Shown here one piece after another: positions 6,689 to 8,681 of a stretch of DNA of 8,681 nucleotides; the first letter of the stretch is position 1; every line of letters begins with the position of its first letter. The stretch is from DASSKF01 sp035690725. GTDB taxonomy: Bacteria; Actinomycetota; Actinomycetes; Actinomycetales; Dermatophilaceae. The notes under the pieces are model-generated. The model saw only the letters and a list, made by a program, of their open reading frames with translations, was not told where the DNA came from and searched no databases. Where the stretch lies: the NCBI GenBank assembly GCA_035690725.1, contig DASSKF010000212.1, positions 1 through 8,681 of the forward strand, in the 5' to 3' direction. A program made the position numbers and the translations under genes.

Positions 6689-7663
6689 ATGAAGACGACG
6701 ACACTGGGCAGGACAGGACTCGAGGTCTCCCGGATCGCGTTCGGGACGTGGCAGGTCTCGGGCGAGTGGGGCTCCTACGACGCCGAGCAGGCCAAGCAGG
6801 CGATCCGGCACGCGCGGGAGCTGGGCGTGAACCTCTTCGACACGGCGCAGGCCTACGGGTTCGGCCAGGCCGAGACGGTGCTCGGCGAGGCGCTGCGCTC
6901 CGAGCTCGACCGGGACCGGGACAGCATCGTGGTCGCCACCAAGGGCGGCATCAACCCGGGCACCGACCGGCCGCGGGACTCCTCGCGCGAGTTCCTGCGC
7001 TCCGGCGTGGAGGACAGCCTGCGCGCCCTGGGGCTCGACCACATCGACCTCTACCAGGTGCACTGGCCGGACGAACAGACGCCGTTCGAGGACACCGCCG
7101 GCTACCTGCAGGAGCTGGTCGAGGAGGGCAAGATCCGGCACGTCGGCGTCTCCAACTACGACGAGCGCCAGATGGCGGCGTTCGCACGGACCCGCCCGGT
7201 GGAGACGCTGCAGCCGCCGTACCACCTGTTCCGCCGGCAGGTCGAGGAGGCCGTCCTGCCGTACGTGCGCGAGCACGACATCGGCACGCTGGCCTACAGC
7301 CCCCTCGGCTCGGGCCTGCTGACGGGGACGATGGACGAGCACACCACCTTCGAGAGCAGTGACTGGCGTTCCCAGGCGACGGCGTTCCGGGGCGAGACGT
7401 TCCGGCAGAACCTGGCGGTCGTGGAGCGGCTCAAGGCGCTCGCCGCCGACAAGGGGATCGACGTCTCCCAGCTCGCGATCGCCTGGGTGCTCGCGCAGGA
7501 CGGCATCGACTGCGCCATCGTCGGCGCCCGGTCCTCCCGCAACATCGAGCGGTCCTGCGGCGCTGCGGACGTGGAGCTGACGGCCGACGAGGTCGCGGAG
7601 GTCGAGCGGGTCGTCGCCGACGGCGTCCAGGTCACCGGCGCCGCCCCGGAGGGCGTGGCGTAG
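6689..7663 (+). CDS. Aldo/keto reductase
   Basis: A 324-residue cytosolic NAD(P)H-dependent oxidoreductase of the aldo/keto reductase superfamily, close to the usual 320-340. The catalytic tetrad is visible: Asp51 (FDTAQAYG), Tyr56, Lys85 (VVATKGG) and His125 (LYQVHWPD). Later come VSNYDE, the AYSPLGSGLLTG loop and the cofactor-binding IVGARSSRNIE near the C-terminus. The substrate cannot be deduced; members act on varied aldehydes and ketones. The ATG at 6689 is chosen over a GTG at 6659 because the family's first strand (KTTTLGRTGLEVS) starts right after it and the earlier start would overlap the permease. It begins 26 bases after the permease stop, with no clear Shine-Dalgarno sequence, so it may be read with the transporter or from a weak promoter (CACGCT at 6674-6679). 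Its relation to the transporter is unproven. Confidence 0.93.
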   Translation: MKTTTLGRTGLEVSRIAFGTWQVSGEWGSYDAEQAKQAIRHARELGVNLFDTAQAYGFGQAETVLGEALRSELDRDRDSIVVATKGGINPGTDRPRDSSREFLRSGVEDSLRALGLDHIDLYQVHWPDEQTPFEDTAGYLQELVEEGKIRHVGVSNYDERQMAAFARTRPVETLQPPYHLFRRQVEEAVLPYVREHDIGTLAYSPLGSGLLTGTMDEHTTFESSDWRSQATAFRGETFRQNLAVVERLKALAADKGIDVSQLAIAWVLAQDGIDCAIVGARSSRNIERSCGAADVELTADEVAEVERVVADGVQVTGAAPEGVA

Positions 7664-7671
7664 GCACCGGG

Positions 7672-7827
7672 CGGGCCTGCGCGGGTGGCCCGATCTCGGG
7701 GTTGGTGTGCGGCTGGTGCGGGGCGGGCCTGCGCGGGTGGCCCGATCTCGGGGTTGGTGTGCGGCCGGTGCGGGGCCGGCCTGCGCGGGTGGCCCGATCT
7801 CGGGGTTGGTGTGCGGCCGGTGCGGGG
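7672..7827. repeat. Three tandem copies of a 52-bp repeat
   Basis: Copies run 7672-7723, 7724-7775 and 7776-7827. Copies 1 and 2 differ at one base (T/C in GGCTGG versus GGCCGG), copies 2 and 3 at one base (second position), and a degenerate partial start of a fourth follows (about 7828-7840). Each unit contains GGGCC or CGGCC with GGCCC (nine bases between) and CCCGA-TC-TCGGG, so each can form small overlapping hairpins. The period is not a multiple of 3, so it is not a coding repeat; all three frames of the other strand read the same peptide in turn. This fills the 190-base gap between the reductase and rimI. It could act as a transcription terminator for the reductase or be a mobile dispersed repeat; neither is shown. 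Confidence 0.95.
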
Positions 7828-7841
7828 CCGGGCGGCGCGGA

Positions 7842-7847
7842 TAGCCT
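7842..7847 (+). promoter_or_regulatory. Putative -10 box for leaderless rimI transcript
   Basis: TAGCCT fits TAnnnT and ends 6 bases before the GTG of rimI, with no Shine-Dalgarno sequence between. The -35 region would fall in the third tandem repeat copy, and no good -35 match is seen there. It would give rimI and tsaD their own promoter after separation from tsaB. Confidence 0.5.
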
Positions 7848-7853
7848 GCGACG

Positions 7854-8348
7854 GTGACGCTCCGCGACCTGCGCTGGCCGGACATCCCCCGGCTGGCGGC
7901 CCTGGAGACCGAGCTGTTCGGCGCCGACGCGTGGTCCGAGCGCACCTGGTGGGCCGAGCTCGCTGCGCGCCCGCGCCGTTCCTACGTCGTCGCGGTCGAG
8001 GAGGACCGCCCCGAGCAGGTGACCGGCTACGCCGGACTCGACCTCGCCGGTGAGGTCGCCGACGTGATGACCGTCGCCGTCGCGCCGGACGCCCGGGGGA
8101 GGGGCGTCGGGGCGACGCTCGTGCGCTGGTTGGTGAGCCGGGCACGTGCGTGCGGGGCGGCATACCTGATGCTGGAGGTGCGCGCGGACAACCAGCCGGC
8201 GCGGGCCCTCTACGATCGGTTCGGCTTCCGGCAGCTGCACGTGCGGCGGCGCTACTACCAGCCCGGCGACGTGGACGCGCTCGTCCTGCGCGCCGACCTG
8301 CGGGACGGCGACCGGGAGCCGCGTGATACGGAAGGAGACGGCACGTGA
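7854..8348 (+). CDS. rimI: GNAT N-acetyltransferase RimI-like
   Basis: A 164-residue GCN5-related acetyltransferase. RimI acetylates the N-terminal alanine of ribosomal protein S18 in E. coli; actinobacterial members may have broader N-terminal targets. The GNAT core is visible: motif A VAVAPDARGRGVGATLV (74-90) with the acetyl-CoA pyrophosphate loop RGRGVG, then LEVRADNQPARALYDRFGF (107-125) with the conserved Glu108, Asn113 and Tyr120, and the RimI-typical RRRYY (131-135). Assignment as RimI rather than another GNAT rests on this last motif, on length, and on the position directly before tsaD. The GTG at 7854 gives a normal N-terminus (TLRDLRWPDIPRLAALE) and follows a -10-like box. The end overlaps tsaD by 4 bases (GTGA). 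The last 15 or so residues are acidic and unconserved in appearance. Confidence 0.92.
   Translation: MTLRDLRWPDIPRLAALETELFGADAWSERTWWAELAARPRRSYVVAVEEDRPEQVTGYAGLDLAGEVADVMTVAVAPDARGRGVGATLVRWLVSRARACGAAYLMLEVRADNQPARALYDRFGFRQLHVRRRYYQPGDVDALVLRADLRDGDREPRDTEGDGT
8331..8338 (+). promoter_or_regulatory. Ribosome binding site of tsaD
   Basis: GAAGGAGA lies 6 bases before the GTG at 8345 and is the strongest Shine-Dalgarno sequence in the window. It supports the GTG as the tsaD start and contrasts with the leaderless starts upstream. Confidence 0.75.
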
Positions 8349-8681
8349 GCGACCAGCCACTGGTGCTGGGCATCGAGACGTCCTGCGACGAGACCGGGGT
8401 CGGGATCGTGCGCGGTGACGAACTGCTCGTCGATGCCGTCGCGAGCAGCGTCGAGGAGCACGCCCGGTTCGGCGGGGTGGTGCCCGAGGTGGCCAGCCGC
8501 GCCCACCTGGAGGCGATGGTCCCGACGCTGGAGCGGGCGGCGACCGGGGCCGGCGTACGGCTCTCGGACGTGGATGCGCTCGCGGTCACCTCCGGCCCGG
8601 GGTTGGCGGGTGCCCTGCTCGTCGGGGTGGCGGCCGCGAAGTCCCTGGCCGTCGCCCTCGGCAAGCCGCTGTATGGCGTGA
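8345..8681 (+). CDS. tsaD: tRNA t6A transferase catalytic subunit TsaD (partial)
   Basis: The first 112 codons of TsaD (Kae1/YgjD/Gcp family), the subunit that transfers the threonylcarbamoyl group to tRNA adenosine 37; the gene runs off the window. Visible are the family's opening GIETSCDETGVGIV (9-22), the GGVVPEVASRAHLE stretch (43-56) and VTSGPGLAGALLVGVAAAK (81-99), ending in GKPLYGV. The HxxxH metal-binding motif should come just after the end of the window, so catalytic integrity cannot be judged. The GTG at 8345 overlaps the rimI stop by 4 bases and has a strong ribosome binding site. TsaD partners TsaB and TsaE are both encoded in this window upstream. Full-length relatives have about 340 residues. 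Confidence 0.96.
   Translation, partial: MSDQPLVLGIETSCDETGVGIVRGDELLVDAVASSVEEHARFGGVVPEVASRAHLEAMVPTLERAATGAGVRLSDVDALAVTSGPGLAGALLVGVAAAKSLAVALGKPLYGV

Noticed and set aside
7672..7827. Possible CRISPR array
   Set aside because: The 52-bp units are directly adjacent and nearly identical throughout, with no variable spacers between conserved repeats and no cas genes in the window.
7294..8664. Open frames on the - strand across the tandem repeats and rimI
   Set aside because: They read repeated peptides from the 52-bp repeat and otherwise shadow the aldo/keto reductase, rimI and tsaD. The repeat period is not a multiple of 3, so no stable protein repeat is encoded.
1..8681. tRNA, rRNA, transposase or integrase genes
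   Set aside because: None was recognised on either strand. The proposed insertion of the module is inferred from gene order only, with no mobility gene or attachment site visible.

Overview
This is high-GC DNA with actinobacterial habits: GTG starts, 4-base stop/start overlaps (GTGA, ATGA), and start codons lying 6 to 7 bases after a TAnnnT-type -10 box, as in leaderless mRNAs. Gene content and order (alpha/beta hydrolase, tsaE, tsaB, ... rimI, tsaD) match the tRNA t6A locus of Actinomycetes. A genus cannot be named from the sequence; something near the Intrasporangiaceae or Ornithinimicrobiaceae would fit, but that is a guess.

Layout: all convincing genes are on the + strand. (1) 7-2427: an alpha/beta hydrolase with an N-terminal membrane segment, then tsaE (11-base overlap) and tsaB, which has its own promoter-like box inside the end of tsaE. 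(2) 2428-2580: a spacer with a 12-bp inverted repeat (possible terminator) and a promoter box. (3) 2581-4412: a HisKA_3-type sensor histidine kinase and a NarL/FixJ response regulator, overlapping by 4 bases. (4) 4413-4506: a striking 14-bp perfect inverted repeat made of four ACCTC/GAGGT boxes at exact 9-bp spacing, then a promoter box. (5) 4507-6662: a MacB/LolD/FtsE-like ABC ATPase, interrupted by an in-frame TAG exactly at the Q-loop glutamine, overlapping by 4 bases a compact 10-helix FtsX-family permease. (6) 6689-7663: an aldo/keto reductase. (7) 7672-7827: three near-identical 52-bp tandem repeats. (8) 7854-8681: rimI and the start of tsaD, cut by the window edge.

How the genes work together: TsaE, TsaB and TsaD are parts of the enzyme that puts threonylcarbamoyladenosine (t6A) on ANN-decoding tRNAs, and RimI is the acetyltransferase usually encoded with them. 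In many actinobacteria tsaB, rimI and tsaD are adjacent. Here about 5.4 kb separates tsaB from rimI and holds a two-component system, an ABC transporter and a reductase. The likely reading is an inserted accessory module in which the kinase and regulator control the transporter through the repeat at 4424-4455. The ATPase appears to have been disabled by a single CAG-to-TAG change, or the base is a sequencing error; everything around it is intact.
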